Shown: positions 7,939 to 17,011, numbered from the stretch's first letter. The stretch: 64,000 nucleotides of DNA from CBDBZL01 sp965213545 (GCA_965213545.1 CBDBZL010000002.1:186001-250000); one strand, 5' to 3'. Made by a program: numbers and translations. The notes: generated from the letters alone by a model not told the origin.

Positions 7939-7963
7939 GGAACTATGGCGTGCAAGCCGCGTT
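7939..7963 (+). promoter_or_regulatory. EcfG-type general stress promoter (GGAAC-N16-CGTT)
   Basis: GGAAC at 7939-7943 is followed by 16 bases and CGTT at 7960-7963. This is an exact match to the promoter consensus of the alphaproteobacterial general stress sigma factor EcfG. It would start transcription about 85 nt before the ATG at 8057, the first of four membrane-protein genes. The fit of both motif and target genes makes this the best regulatory call in the window. Confidence 0.7.
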
Positions 7964-8056
7964 CGGGATGAGGAGCAAGGACAACGGGTGCGTCTCGCCG
8001 CCCATTCGCGCGAGCTGCTGGCGCGATGCGCACCAAACCAGGGAAGGGCAAACAAG

Positions 8057-8680
8057 ATGGCCGATCAGACAAGCAATGACAATTCCAATGTGGGAGGCGG
8101 CATGCCATCCGCGACCACCCCGCCCGTTCAGCCGGTTCCTGCAACCGATCCTTTGGCGACGAGCATGCCGGCAACCACCGGATCGCGCCCGGTGACGTCC
8201 GGTGGCATGGATGATGATCTTGGCGCAACGCCTGAGGGCAGCGAGGCGCGGTCGCGTTTCGATGCCGCGCTTGAAGAGGCCAAGGCGGGTGCGAGTGCGC
8301 TGAAGGATGAGGCCTGGATCAGGGCCAATTCGTATCGCGACCAAGCACGCGGGCGAAGCCGAGACCTCAGCGTCGATGCGCGCACGAAGGCGGGCGAGCT
8401 GGCGGGCGAAGGCAAGATGAGGGCCAGCGGCGCGCTGCATGGTCTGAGCCAGCTGGTGGACGAGAATGCGGCTCGGATCGATGAGAACTTCGGCCCGCAA
8501 TATGGTGATTATGCTCGCAATGCCGGTCGTCAGTTGCGCGAAGCCGCCGATGCGCTCGAGCGCAAGAGCGTCGAAGAACTGGGCGACGATGCGCGGGCGT
8601 TCGTTCGCGAGCAGCCCGGCACGGCGGTGGGTATTGCCGCGGTGATGGGCTATGTCGTCGCGCGGCTGTTCCGCAAGTAA
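8057..8680 (+). CDS. DUF883-like membrane-anchored helical protein
   Basis: 207 residues. The first ~70 are proline/threonine-rich and probably disordered. The middle is a long alanine/arginine/glutamate-rich helix (ALEEAKAGASALKDEAWIRA onward), and the last ~25 residues form a C-terminal anchor (TAVGIAAVMGYVVARLFRK) after VREQPG. The end resembles DUF883/ElaB-YqjD tail-anchored proteins, which in E. coli bind ribosomes in stationary phase; that role is not shown here. It is the first gene behind an EcfG-like promoter and probably starts a four-gene operon. Confidence 0.7.
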   Translation: MADQTSNDNSNVGGGMPSATTPPVQPVPATDPLATSMPATTGSRPVTSGGMDDDLGATPEGSEARSRFDAALEEAKAGASALKDEAWIRANSYRDQARGRSRDLSVDARTKAGELAGEGKMRASGALHGLSQLVDENAARIDENFGPQYGDYARNAGRQLREAADALERKSVEELGDDARAFVREQPGTAVGIAAVMGYVVARLFRK

Positions 8681-8685
8681 GATCG

Positions 8686-9201
8686 GTGAGCGATGGTAAA
8701 GACGCGGCGGCCGCTACGCCGGCAAGCGGTCCTGGCAACGTGACGGAGATCCCGGTGCGGCGGCGGGCCCCCACGCCCGTGGAAACAGCTGATCGTGTGC
8801 CCGCTGGATCAACCGAGCCCACAGGTGCTACGCGCTCCCTAATCGAGGATCTGGAGCGCCTGGTTGATGATGCGCAGACCTATTTCAATGCTGAACTGAC
8901 CTATCAGAAGAGCCGGGCAGCGTTCATCTTGGACCGAGTTAAGAAGACGGTTATATTCGCCGTCGCTGCTGGGGTGATCGGCTTTTTGGCAGCGATCGGC
9001 CTGACGGTGGGTTTGATCATCGCGCTTACCCCGCTCATCACAGGGTTCGGCGCGACGGCGCTGGTGGTCGGGGTCATGCTTCTTGTCGCTTACCTGCTCA
9101 TCCGGCGCGCGCTGACCAACTGGCAGGACGTCAGCCGGGTGGCCAAGGATAAGCAACCGCAAGCTGCCAACGATCATTCGGGGGACGGTTCGAATGGATG
9201 A
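8686..9201 (+). CDS. Phage-holin-3_6-like / DUF1469 membrane protein
   Basis: 171 residues from a GTG start, five bases after the previous stop. After a ~50-residue polar N-terminus comes a short helix (SLIEDLERLVDDAQTYFNAE), then two membrane segments (VIFAVAAGVIGFLAAIGLTV and GFGATALVVGVMLLVAYLLI). This is the layout of the Phage_holin_3_6 (DUF1469/YqjE-like) family. The name comes from the fold; nothing here suggests lysis. YqjE-like proteins often lie beside ElaB/YqjD-like genes, as they do here. Confidence 0.72.
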   Translation: MSDGKDAAAATPASGPGNVTEIPVRRRAPTPVETADRVPAGSTEPTGATRSLIEDLERLVDDAQTYFNAELTYQKSRAAFILDRVKKTVIFAVAAGVIGFLAAIGLTVGLIIALTPLITGFGATALVVGVMLLVAYLLIRRALTNWQDVSRVAKDKQPQAANDHSGDGSNG

Positions 9202-9586
9202 CGTAACCACCAGGCTCGAGCACGACCGGATGTTGCGTGACACCGCGCGTCAGTCGCTCGATGCCGATCTGAACCGGCTCAAGGGCGAGACCCACGAGCC
9301 GGGGGTGAAACAACGTGCGACCGAATCATTTAGTGAGACATCGCGCGCGTTGGGAAGCCAGGCGAGCGACTTTGCCAGTGCCAACCCGCTGCTCGTCGGT
9401 GGCATCGCTGCCGGTGTGCTGGCACTCCTCTTTCGCGGTACGCTGTTCGATCTGATCATCGGCCTGTTTTCGGGCAGCGATGAGGAGGACGATGACGATG
9501 ACCGCCGGCGGTCTGACCGCGTCGATGATGTTTACCAAGCGCATAGCAGACCGGCCGAACGTCGGCGTGCCGCCAAGCGCTCCTGA
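9194..9586 (+). CDS. DUF3618-like small membrane protein
   Basis: 130 residues; the ATG overlaps the end of the previous gene by 8 bases. The N-terminal half is a charged helix (LRDTARQSLDADLNRLKGET), followed by one membrane segment (NPLLVGGIAAGVLALLFRG and FDLIIGLF). The tail is acidic then basic (EEDDDDDRRR). The arrangement is like DUF3618/YqjK-type partners of the YqjD/YqjE pair. The overlap implies translation coupling within the 8057-10151 operon. Confidence 0.66.
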   Translation: MDDVTTRLEHDRMLRDTARQSLDADLNRLKGETHEPGVKQRATESFSETSRALGSQASDFASANPLLVGGIAAGVLALLFRGTLFDLIIGLFSGSDEEDDDDDRRRSDRVDDVYQAHSRPAERRRAAKRS

Positions 9587-9617
9587 TTCAGACCAGATAC
9601 TTACCGGAGAACAGCCG

Positions 9618-10151
9618 ATGAACGAGACGACAAGACAGGAGATCAAGGATCGCATAGCGGCGGGGGAGGATGCTTCCGACGAAGCCGGTGGCAGGCGCAA
9701 CGTGACCGTGGGTGCCGATGGTCTTCCTGCTGCCGAATTGTCGCGCGAGCGTAGCGGGAGCCATGAGGATGATGACGACATCATCGGCTTCATCAAGGAC
9801 CATCCGCTTACCACAATAGCAGGTGCGCTTGCTGTCGGTGTGCTGATCGCCGGCCTGTTCCCATCGGCCCGCAGCGCCGCCCGGAGTACCGGCGTGCGCG
9901 CTTCCGCGCTGGGTGTCGCCGGGACACAGGCTGCGCTTGCGGCACTGGAGCAGGTGTTCGATGGGGCCGAACGGGCCGGGCAGAAAGGTGGCGAAACGAT
10001 CCGCGACGCCGGCGATACGCTCGGAGATAACGCTCGCGAGGTCCGGCGTCAGGCGCGCTATCAGGCGGATCGACAAAGCGACAACGCGCGGATCGCTGCA
10101 CGAGACACGGGCAAGGCGTTCAGTCGGACTTTTGGCCGCTTCTTTCGCTGA
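9618..10151 (+). CDS. Membrane protein with helical C-terminus, stress operon
   Basis: 177 residues. A polar ~60-residue start is followed by one membrane segment (HPLTTIAGALAVGVLIAGLF) and a long soluble helix rich in A, R, D and Q. That helix includes LGVAGTQAALAALEQVFDGAE. It is the fourth member of the run of single-pass, helix-rich proteins starting at 8057. I do not recognise a named family. It may act with the others at the inner membrane during stress, as an inference from the shared promoter. Confidence 0.62.
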   Translation: MNETTRQEIKDRIAAGEDASDEAGGRRNVTVGADGLPAAELSRERSGSHEDDDDIIGFIKDHPLTTIAGALAVGVLIAGLFPSARSAARSTGVRASALGVAGTQAALAALEQVFDGAERAGQKGGETIRDAGDTLGDNAREVRRQARYQADRQSDNARIAARDTGKAFSRTFGRFFR

Positions 10152-10177
10152 ACGCTAGACTAGGAAACAGCGGGGTC

Positions 10178-10202
10178 GCAGGGTGACTTACCCGCACCCT
10201 GC
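10178..10202 (+). terminator. Hairpin after the stress operon, possible terminator
   Basis: GCAGGGTG (10178-10185) pairs perfectly with CACCCTGC (10195-10202) around a nine-base loop, 27 bp after the last stop of the operon. The tail (GTTATCTGATT) is only weakly T-rich, so termination may be partial. Confidence 0.4.
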
Positions 10203-10248
10203 GTTATCTGATTCTCCGGCCTAAACTGTGCGATCCGAGTAAGACCCT

Positions 10249-10497
10249 ATGGAAAAGCAGCTACTTCATCTGGTGATGGGCGGACGCGTGCAAGATCCGC
10301 GTGGCCTGCATTTCAAGAACCTGGATGATGTTCATATCGTGGGCATATATCCCGACTATGAGACGGCGGAAGAGGCCTGGCGCGGCCATGCCCAGCGCAC
10401 GGTGGACGATGCCGAGATGAAATACGTCATCGTCCATCTGCACAAGCTCTTCGAGCCCCAGCTTGAGGACCTTTCCGACAGATCAGGCAGCTCTTGA
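10249..10497 (+). CDS. DUF4170 domain protein
   Basis: 82 residues. The pattern LHLVMGGRVQDP, FKNLDDVHIVGIYPDYETA and AEMKYVIVHLHKLF is that of DUF4170, a short, conserved alphaproteobacterial family of unknown function. There is no signal peptide or membrane segment, so it should be cytosolic. It stands alone, convergent with greA. Confidence 0.82.
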   Translation: MEKQLLHLVMGGRVQDPRGLHFKNLDDVHIVGIYPDYETAEEAWRGHAQRTVDDAEMKYVIVHLHKLFEPQLEDLSDRSGSS

Positions 10498-10520
10498 TCT
10501 GACGCGGTTGCCGTCCGGCG

Positions 10521-10988
10521 CTAAATGAATTGAACTTTGTTGATCACGTAGAAGCGCTCGCCGGACGGTACGGTTACCTCGACCTCGTCCCCCACCTTCT
10601 TGCCGATCAACGCACGCGCCAGCGGCGATTCGTAAGAAATGCGCCCCTTCTTGGCATCGGCTTCGGTCAGGCCAACGATCTGGTACTTGACCGACTTGTC
10701 ATCCTCATCAGCCAAGGTCACCGTGGCGCCGAACTTGATCTGGTCGCCCGACAAACTGGCCGGGTCGATGATCTGCGCCCGGCTGACCCGGTCCTCGAGT
10801 TCGGCAATCTGCGCCTCGACCTGACCCTGCCGCTCCTTGGCCGCATGATATTCGGCGTTTTCGGACAGATCGCCATGACCGCGCGCCTCTTCGATCGCAT
10901 CGACGATCTTGGGACGTTCCTTGCGCAGCACCTTGAGATCGGCAGTGAGCTTTTCGTAGCCCTCGGCGAGCATCGGCACTTTTTCCAT
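10521..10988 (-). CDS. greA: Transcription elongation factor GreA
   Basis: 155 residues, close to the usual 158. The N-terminal coiled coil carries GYEKLTADLKVL, the family signature EEARGHGDLSENAEYHAAKE, and the acidic loop that reaches into the RNA polymerase secondary channel. The C-terminal FKBP-like domain ends VPSGERFYVINKVQFI. It relieves backtracked polymerase by stimulating transcript cleavage. The start MEKVPMLAEGYEKL was chosen from the family alignment; a longer in-frame extension overlaps carB. It follows carB by 70 bp on the same strand. Confidence 0.96.
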   Translation of the reverse strand: MEKVPMLAEGYEKLTADLKVLRKERPKIVDAIEEARGHGDLSENAEYHAAKERQGQVEAQIAELEDRVSRAQIIDPASLSGDQIKFGATVTLADEDDKSVKYQIVGLTEADAKKGRISYESPLARALIGKKVGDEVEVTVPSGERFYVINKVQFI

Positions 10989-11058
10989 CTTGTCCCTGCC
11001 TTCCGGTGCCCTGCCCCGTCCCTCGCCGAATGATCCAGGCGAGCCGGTCGGGAAACGG

Positions 11059-14000
11059 TCAGGCTGGATCGACGATGTCGGGGGAAGCGCTTTGTCGCCT
11101 TGCATAATAGTCCTGCAATGAGCGCACTTCAAGTTCGCTTGCGCGCACTGCCAGGATCGTGCGCGCGGCAGCGGCCGAGGCGGCGGCCGTGGTGTAGTAG
11201 GGAACTTTCATCCGCACGGCGGAAGCGCGGATCGACTGGCTGTCCTTGTGGCTCTGCCAGCCCTCGGTGGTGTTGAATATAAGAGCGATGTCCCCATCGA
11301 CGATCCGGTCGACGATGTGCGGACGCCCTTCGGCCACCTTGTTGATCCGCTCAACGGCAACTCCCTCGCCCTCCAGAAAGCGCTGCGTTCCCCCGGTGGC
11401 AACGATGCGGAAGCCTCGCTCTGCCAGATCACGGACCGGCTCCAGAAGATGCGGCTTGTCGCCGTCCTTGACCGAGACGAACACCGTGCCTCGCTCGGGA
11501 AGATCGGTCCCCGCGGCGATCTGCGACTTGGCAAAGGCGCGCTCGAAATCCTCATCGATCCCCATCACTTCGCCGGTCGACTTCATTTCGGGAGAAAGCA
11601 CCGGATCGGCTCCCGGAAAGCGCGCGAACGGGAACACCGCTTCCTTGACCGCGACATAATCCATCGCCCGGTCGAGCGGTGGCAAGTCAGCTAGACGTTC
11701 TCCTGCCATCACCCGCGCGGCCAGCTTGGCGATCGGCTGGCCGATGGCCTTGGCGACGAAGGGTACCGTGCGGCTGGCGCGCGGATTGACCTCGATCAGA
11801 TAGACCTGCGGCCCGCCCGCTTCCTCGCGCACCGCGAACTGGACATTCATCAGTCCGCGAACGCCAAGAGCCTTCGCCAGCGCCTCGCTCTGTCGTTCCA
11901 GCTCGGCGATGGTGGCGGCGGACAGGCTGTGGGGCGGCAGCGAGCAGGCCGAATCGCCCGAGTGGACCCCCGCCTCCTCGATGTGCTGCATCACGCCTGC
12001 AATCACCACCTGCTGGCCATCGCACAGCGCATCGACATCGCACTCGATCGCATCACGCAGATATTGGTCGACCAGCACCGGGCTCGACCCCGACACGTTG
12101 ACCGCATTGGCGATATAGTCATCGAGCTGGGCTTCTGATTCGACGATCTCCATCGCCCTTCCACCAAGCACGTAAGAGGGACGCAGCAGCACCGGATAGC
12201 CGATCCGCCCGGCCACCGCGGCAGCCTCGTCGCGGCTCTTGGCAATCCCGTTGGCAGGCTGGCGCAGGCCGAGCTTGTTGACCAGCGCGGCAAAGCGCTC
12301 GCGATCCTCGGCATGATCGATGGCATCGGGACTGGTGCCCAGGATAGGCACGCCCGCCCGCTCGAGCGCTCCGGCAAGCTTGAGCGGCGTCTGCCCGCCG
12401 AACTGGACGATCACCCCGACAAGCTCGCCGCTCTCGCGCTCGACGCGCAGGATCTCCAGCACGTCCTCGGCGGTCAACGGTTCGAAATAAAGCCGGTCCG
12501 AAGTGTCGTAATCGGTCGAGACGGTTTCGGGATTGCAATTGACCATGATCGTCTCGAAGCCCGCGCCGCCCTCGCCCGAACCCAGGGCGAAACAGGCATG
12601 GACGCAGGCATAGTCGAACTCGATCCCTTGCCCGATCCGGTTCGGCCCGCCACCTAGGATGACCACCTTGCGCCGGTCGGTCGGCATGGCCTCGTTCTCC
12701 GCCTCACCGAAGCTGGGCGCTTCGTAGGTGGAATACATGTAGGGCGTGATCGCCTCGAACTCGGCGGCGCAGCTGTCGATCCGCTTGAACACCGGCAGCA
12801 CGCCGAGCTTCTCGCGCAGCTGGCGCACCTCCTGCTCGCTGGTGGCGCCCGCCATCGCGCGCAAGGCGTCATGCAGCAGCCCCGAACGGCGGGCTTGTGT
12901 CTCGGCCAGACCGCCGGCCACACCCACCGAGCGCACCGCCAGCGTGGCCAGTCGCTTGTCGGAAAAACCCATCGCCTTGAGCCGGCGCAGTCCATCGGCA
13001 TCGCCAGGAAGACCATCGGTGGCAATCTGACGCTCCTGCTGAACGATTTGTTTGATATGGCGCAGAAACCACGGGTCGTAATGAGTGATCGCGCCGATCT
13101 CCTCGACGCTGAAGCCCTCGCGCATCGCCTGGGCCACGTTGAGCAGCCGGTCCGGCGTCGCGCGCGCGAGCGCGGCGGTGATCTGATCGCGCCCGGCCCC
13201 CTCGAGTGCGACCACCCGGTTGAACCCGTCGAGACCCGTCTCCAGCCCGCGCAGCGCCTTTTGCAGCGATTCCTTGAAGTTGCGTCCGATCGCCATGACC
13301 TCGCCAACCGACTTCATTGCCGTGGTCAGCTCGGCCTTGGCGCCGCGGAACTTCTCGAAAGCGAAGCGCGGAATCTTGGTCACCACGTAGTCCAGCGTGG
13401 GTTCGAAGCTGGCCGGTGTCGCGCCGGTGATTTCGTTGGTGATTTCGTCGAGCGTATAACCGACCGCCAATTTGGCCGCGACCCGGGCGATGGGAAAGCC
13501 AGTGGCCTTGGAGGCCAGCGCGGAGGAGCGCGACACGCGCGGGTTCATCTCGATGACGATCAGCCGCCCGGTCTTGGGATCGGATGCGAACTGGACGTTG
13601 GAACCCCCTGTTTCCACGCCTATTTCCCGCAGCACGGCAATGCTTGCCGAGCGCATGATCTGGTATTCCTTGTCGGTCAGCGTAAGCGCGGGAGCGACGG
13701 TGATCGAATCGCCGGTATGCACCCCCATCGGGTCGACATTCTCGATCGAGCAGACGATGATCGCATTGTCCGCCTGGTCGCGGACCACCTCCATCTCGAA
13801 CTCCTTCCAGCCGATCAGCGATTCCTCGATCAGCACCTCGCCAGTCGGACTCGCATCGAGTCCGCCTCGCACCACCGCCTCGAACTCGCCGCGGTTATAG
13901 GCGACCCCGCCCCCCGTGCCGCCGAGCGTGAAACTGGGGCGGATAATCGCGGGCAGGCCGGTGCGCTCGAGCACCTCGTAGGCCTCCTTCATGTCAAGCG

Positions 14001-14445
14001 CGGTGCCGCTCTTCGCGCTTTCCAGGCCGATCCGGTCCATCGCCTCGCGAAAGCGCTGGCGGTTCTCCGCCTTGTCGATCGCATCGGCCTTGGCGCCGAT
14101 CATCTCCACGCCATATTCGGCCAGCACCCCCACCTCGTCGAGCTTGAGCGCACAGTTGAGCGCCGTCTGACCGCCCATCGTGGGCAGCAACGCATCGGGA
14201 CGCTCCCTGGCGATGATCTTGGTGACGATATCGGGGGTGATCGGCTCGATATAGGTCGCGTCGGCAAACTCGGGATCGGTCATGATCGTGGCCGGGTTGG
14301 AATTGACCAGAACAACGCGATAACCCTCCTCTTTCAAAGCCTTGATCGCCTGAGTTCCCGAGTAGTCGAACTCACACGCCTGCCCGATAATGATCGGGCC
14401 GGCGCCGATGACGAGGATTGAGAAAATGTCAGTGCGCTTGGGCAT
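11059..14445 (-). CDS. carB: Carbamoyl-phosphate synthase large subunit
   Basis: 1128 residues, slightly longer than the E. coli enzyme. It starts MPKRTDIFSILVIGAGPIII, with two ATP-grasp halves: the first contains VNSNPATIMTDP and IRPSFTLGGTGGG, the second VVILGGGPNRIGQGIEFDY and LLRPSYVLGGRAM. The C-terminal MGS-like domain carries GTVFVSVKDGDKP and ATGGTQRF and usually binds allosteric effectors. It makes carbamoyl phosphate from bicarbonate, ATP and ammonia tunnelled from CarA, for pyrimidine and arginine synthesis. carA lies upstream but is separated by a lipoprotein gene and 159 bp. Confidence 0.97.
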   Translation of the reverse strand: MPKRTDIFSILVIGAGPIIIGQACEFDYSGTQAIKALKEEGYRVVLVNSNPATIMTDPEFADATYIEPITPDIVTKIIARERPDALLPTMGGQTALNCALKLDEVGVLAEYGVEMIGAKADAIDKAENRQRFREAMDRIGLESAKSGTALDMKEAYEVLERTGLPAIIRPSFTLGGTGGGVAYNRGEFEAVVRGGLDASPTGEVLIEESLIGWKEFEMEVVRDQADNAIIVCSIENVDPMGVHTGDSITVAPALTLTDKEYQIMRSASIAVLREIGVETGGSNVQFASDPKTGRLIVIEMNPRVSRSSALASKATGFPIARVAAKLAVGYTLDEITNEITGATPASFEPTLDYVVTKIPRFAFEKFRGAKAELTTAMKSVGEVMAIGRNFKESLQKALRGLETGLDGFNRVVALEGAGRDQITAALARATPDRLLNVAQAMREGFSVEEIGAITHYDPWFLRHIKQIVQQERQIATDGLPGDADGLRRLKAMGFSDKRLATLAVRSVGVAGGLAETQARRSGLLHDALRAMAGATSEQEVRQLREKLGVLPVFKRIDSCAAEFEAITPYMYSTYEAPSFGEAENEAMPTDRRKVVILGGGPNRIGQGIEFDYACVHACFALGSGEGGAGFETIMVNCNPETVSTDYDTSDRLYFEPLTAEDVLEILRVERESGELVGVIVQFGGQTPLKLAGALERAGVPILGTSPDAIDHAEDRERFAALVNKLGLRQPANGIAKSRDEAAAVAGRIGYPVLLRPSYVLGGRAMEIVESEAQLDDYIANAVNVSGSSPVLVDQYLRDAIECDVDALCDGQQVVIAGVMQHIEEAGVHSGDSACSLPPHSLSAATIAELERQSEALAKALGVRGLMNVQFAVREEAGGPQVYLIEVNPRASRTVPFVAKAIGQPIAKLAARVMAGERLADLPPLDRAMDYVAVKEAVFPFARFPGADPVLSPEMKSTGEVMGIDEDFERAFAKSQIAAGTDLPERGTVFVSVKDGDKPHLLEPVRDLAERGFRIVATGGTQRFLEGEGVAVERINKVAEGRPHIVDRIVDGDIALIFNTTEGWQSHKDSQSIRASAVRMKVPYYTTAAASAAAARTILAVRASELEVRSLQDYYARRQSASPDIVDPA

Positions 14446-14604
14446 TTAGGGCCTAAAACAATGAGAGGTGAAAACACGAGCCGAAGGACCCCAGACGCCG
14501 ACCGAAGGCTTGTTGGTTGTCCAGATATTCAGAAGCCGGCCCTCATGGATCAGCAAATTGTGAGTCTCAACCACTCCGTTCGAAGGGTAAGCAATTATAC
14601 AAAT

Positions 14605-14979
14605 TCAGCCTTGGCCATCAAGAACCTGAACGGACGCCCCGTCCTCTTTGGCATCTGTGTATCTACCGCCTGCATCACGGAACATCACATTCGGGTCTGA
14701 GCCGTCAGCTCCTGAATAGAAGATCAGACGCCCCCCTGTTATTCCGTCTGTCTGAAAGTCGCTGAACCCGTCATCATCATAAAGCCCCCGGCCCGCAGAC
14801 GGTCTGCAAACAGCAATTACACGCAATTCTGCACGTGGCGGAAGCCCCGCGGACATCGTTTGGCTGACCATTTCGCTAGTAAACGTCTGATCGATCTCAA
14901 TTTCGGTTGCCGCTGGATTGGATGCGGCTTCGCATCCACTAACCGCCAGCCCCGCCAAAATCAGTGAGATCTGCCTCAC
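14605..14979 (-). CDS. Putative lipoprotein between carA and carB
   Basis: 124 residues from a GTG whose bases overlap the carA stop (GTGA). The start RQISLILAGLAVSGCEAA shows a short signal and a lipobox (VSGC), so lipid anchoring at about residue 17 is likely. The mature part has VSQTMSAGLPPRAELRVIAV, CRPSAGRGLYDDDGF and a threonine/aspartate-rich end. Base composition is less GC-rich than carA and carB. I recognise no family. Translational coupling to carA suggests co-expression, but the function need not be linked to carbamoyl phosphate. Confidence 0.6.
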   Translation of the reverse strand: MRQISLILAGLAVSGCEAASNPAATEIEIDQTFTSEMVSQTMSAGLPPRAELRVIAVCRPSAGRGLYDDDGFSDFQTDGITGGRLIFYSGADGSDPNVMFRDAGGRYTDAKEDGASVQVLDGQG

Positions 14980-16139
14980 CCCAGCATCCCTAAAAACTTC
15001 TCGAACAGGTAGAAACTGTCCTGCGGCCCCGGCGAGGCTTCCGGGTGATACTGCACCCCGAACGCGCGCTTGCCCTTGATAGCGATGCCGCAATTGGTGC
15101 CGTCGAAGAGCGAGACGTGGGTCTCCTCGATCCCCTCGGGCAGGCCGATATTGTCGACCGCGAAGCCGTGGTTCATGCTGGTGATCTCGACCACTTCGTT
15201 CTCGAGCCGCTTGACCGGGTGGTTGGCGCCGCGGTGGCCCTGGCGCATCTTGGAGGTCTTCGCGCCCGCCGCGATGCCCAGCAGCTGATGGCCCAAGCAT
15301 ATGCCGAAGATCGGCACGTCACGCTCGAGCAGCGCCGTTATCACGGGGACCGCATAGGAAGCGGTGGCGGCCGGGTCGCCCGGACCGTTGGACAGGAACA
15401 CGCCATCGGGTTCGAGCGAAATGAGCTCGTCGAAGCCGGTCCGCGCCGGAACCACTGTGACCCGCGCGCCGGCTGACACCAGGTTGCGGAAGATATTGTC
15501 CTTGCTGCCGTAATCGATCGCCACGACGTGCGGGCGGTCGTGCCCGGGCTTCGCGTCATAGCCCTGCCCCAGCCGCCAGGGTCCGCCCTGCCAGTTCTCG
15601 TGCTTGCTTCGCGAGACGCGCTCGGCAAGGTCCATTCCCTCCAGTCCGGGCCATTCGCGCGCACGGGCGACAAGCGCCTCGATATCGAACCGCCCATCGG
15701 GGTGATGCGCGATAGCCGCGTTGGGTGCGCCGCGAATGCGTATGCGGCGGGTGAGCGCCCTGGTGTCGACGCCCGACAAGCCGATCTTGCCGGCCTCGTC
15801 CATCCATTGCGCCAGTTCGCGCGTGGCGCGGAAACTGGAGTGGCGTGTCACCTCCTCGCGCACGATGCAGCCCAGCGCGCTTTCCACCGCGCTCTCCATG
15901 TCTTCAGGATTGGCGCCGACATTGCCGATATGGGGAAAGGTGAAGCACACGATCTGGCAGGCATAGGAGGGGTCGGTCAGCACCTCCTGATAGCCGGTCA
16001 TGGCGGTGTTGAAGCACACCTCGCCCACATTCTCGCCGGTGGCCCCAAAGCCCTGGCCCCACACGCAGCTGCCATCGGCCAGCACCAGCACGCCCGTTGC
16101 CCCTTTTGGCTGGGCAAGCGGGTAGGCGGAAACGGCCAT
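14976..16139 (-). CDS. carA: Carbamoyl-phosphate synthase small (glutaminase) subunit
   Basis: 387 residues. The N-terminal half has LADGSCVWGQGFGATGENVG and CFNTAMTGYQEVLTDPSY, typical of CarA. The C-terminal class I glutamine amidotransferase has the nucleophile motif GICLGHQLLG and the His/Glu pair in YHPEASPGP. It hydrolyses glutamine and passes ammonia to CarB. The start MAVSAYPLAQ was chosen because the family begins there. It is the first gene of the car unit and is divergent from yqeY. Confidence 0.97.
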   Translation of the reverse strand: MAVSAYPLAQPKGATGVLVLADGSCVWGQGFGATGENVGEVCFNTAMTGYQEVLTDPSYACQIVCFTFPHIGNVGANPEDMESAVESALGCIVREEVTRHSSFRATRELAQWMDEAGKIGLSGVDTRALTRRIRIRGAPNAAIAHHPDGRFDIEALVARAREWPGLEGMDLAERVSRSKHENWQGGPWRLGQGYDAKPGHDRPHVVAIDYGSKDNIFRNLVSAGARVTVVPARTGFDELISLEPDGVFLSNGPGDPAATASYAVPVITALLERDVPIFGICLGHQLLGIAAGAKTSKMRQGHRGANHPVKRLENEVVEITSMNHGFAVDNIGLPEGIEETHVSLFDGTNCGIAIKGKRAFGVQYHPEASPGPQDSFYLFEKFLGMLG

Positions 16140-16296
16140 TAACGGGCTCCCGTTGCGAAGTGAACCGGCGATGCGTGCTAAGGCGCGGCGGCTAGACCTC
16201 ACGGCGTCGGTCGTCAAGCGCGGGCGGATGCGCTTGCCGGGCGCAGCCCGGGCGCGGTAGGACGAACCGGTTGAAACGGTGGACGAGGATCAGACG

Positions 16297-16749
16297 GTGC
16301 TGCGCGAAAACATCCAGAAGGAAACGATCACCGCGATGAAGGCGGGCGACAAGGACCGAGTGGCGGCGCTGTGCCAGATCAGCGCCAAGGTGAAGGATCG
16401 CGACATCGAGCAGCGCACGGCGACAGGCGTGATCGAGGACGACGAGCTGGTCAGCGAGGTTCTTCTGAAGATGGCCAAGCAGCGGCGCGAATCGATCACG
16501 CTTTACGAGCAGGGCGGACGCGAGGAGCTTGCCGCGAAGGAGCGCGCCGAACTGGCCGTCATCGAGGGCTTCCTGCCGAAGAAGCTGGACGAAGGCGAGA
16601 CACGCGCCGAGATTGCCGAGGTCAAAGCAGCCTTGGGCGCTTCGGGCATGAAGGATATGGGACGGGTGATGGCCGAGCTCAAGACGCGCCACGGCGCAGC
16701 GCTCGAACCCGCGCTTGCCAGCGCGCTGGTCAAGCAAGCGCTTGCGTGA
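16297..16749 (+). CDS. GatB/YqeY domain protein
   Basis: About 150 residues of the YqeY family, with LRENIQKETITAMKAGDKDR, ISAKVKDRDIE, MAKQRRESITLYEQGGR, ERAELAVIEGFLPKKL and a C-terminal GMKDMGRVMAELKTRHG. The family matches the tail domain of GatB amidotransferase subunits and is thought to bind tRNA, though its role is not settled. The start at GTG 16297 was preferred because GAGG lies 8 nt upstream; GTG 16279 is in frame too. It lies upstream of dnaG and rpoD on the same strand. Confidence 0.88.
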   Translation: MLRENIQKETITAMKAGDKDRVAALCQISAKVKDRDIEQRTATGVIEDDELVSEVLLKMAKQRRESITLYEQGGREELAAKERAELAVIEGFLPKKLDEGETRAEIAEVKAALGASGMKDMGRVMAELKTRHGAALEPALASALVKQALA

Positions 16750-17011
16750 TCATCTACCCGTCCGCTTAGGCTTCATGGATTACGCGAACCGACGAGCGTC
16801 CGCAATCGTTGGGCTTCGTCCGACGAACCTTTCCAGTTTGAATCCGCAACTCTGCAACGATTTTTTCCTAATCCGCAACACGGCACATAATTCATTCCTG
16901 TCATCATTCACGCAAGGCCAGGGTGCGCGTCGGATCCGCCTTCGCGACTTGATCACAGCTTTGCCTGCGTAAAGCGTTGAGCGGGCGGCAACACCTGGTT
17001 ATCCTCCGGCC

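Noticed and set aside
12871..14421. Long plus-strand frame of 516 codons across carB
   Set aside because: It is the antisense shadow of an intact carB in high-GC DNA; it has no family motif and no ribosome site. The same applies to the long opposite-strand frames at 19647-20918, 27210-28643, 29577-31001, 54198-55535 and 61053-62435.
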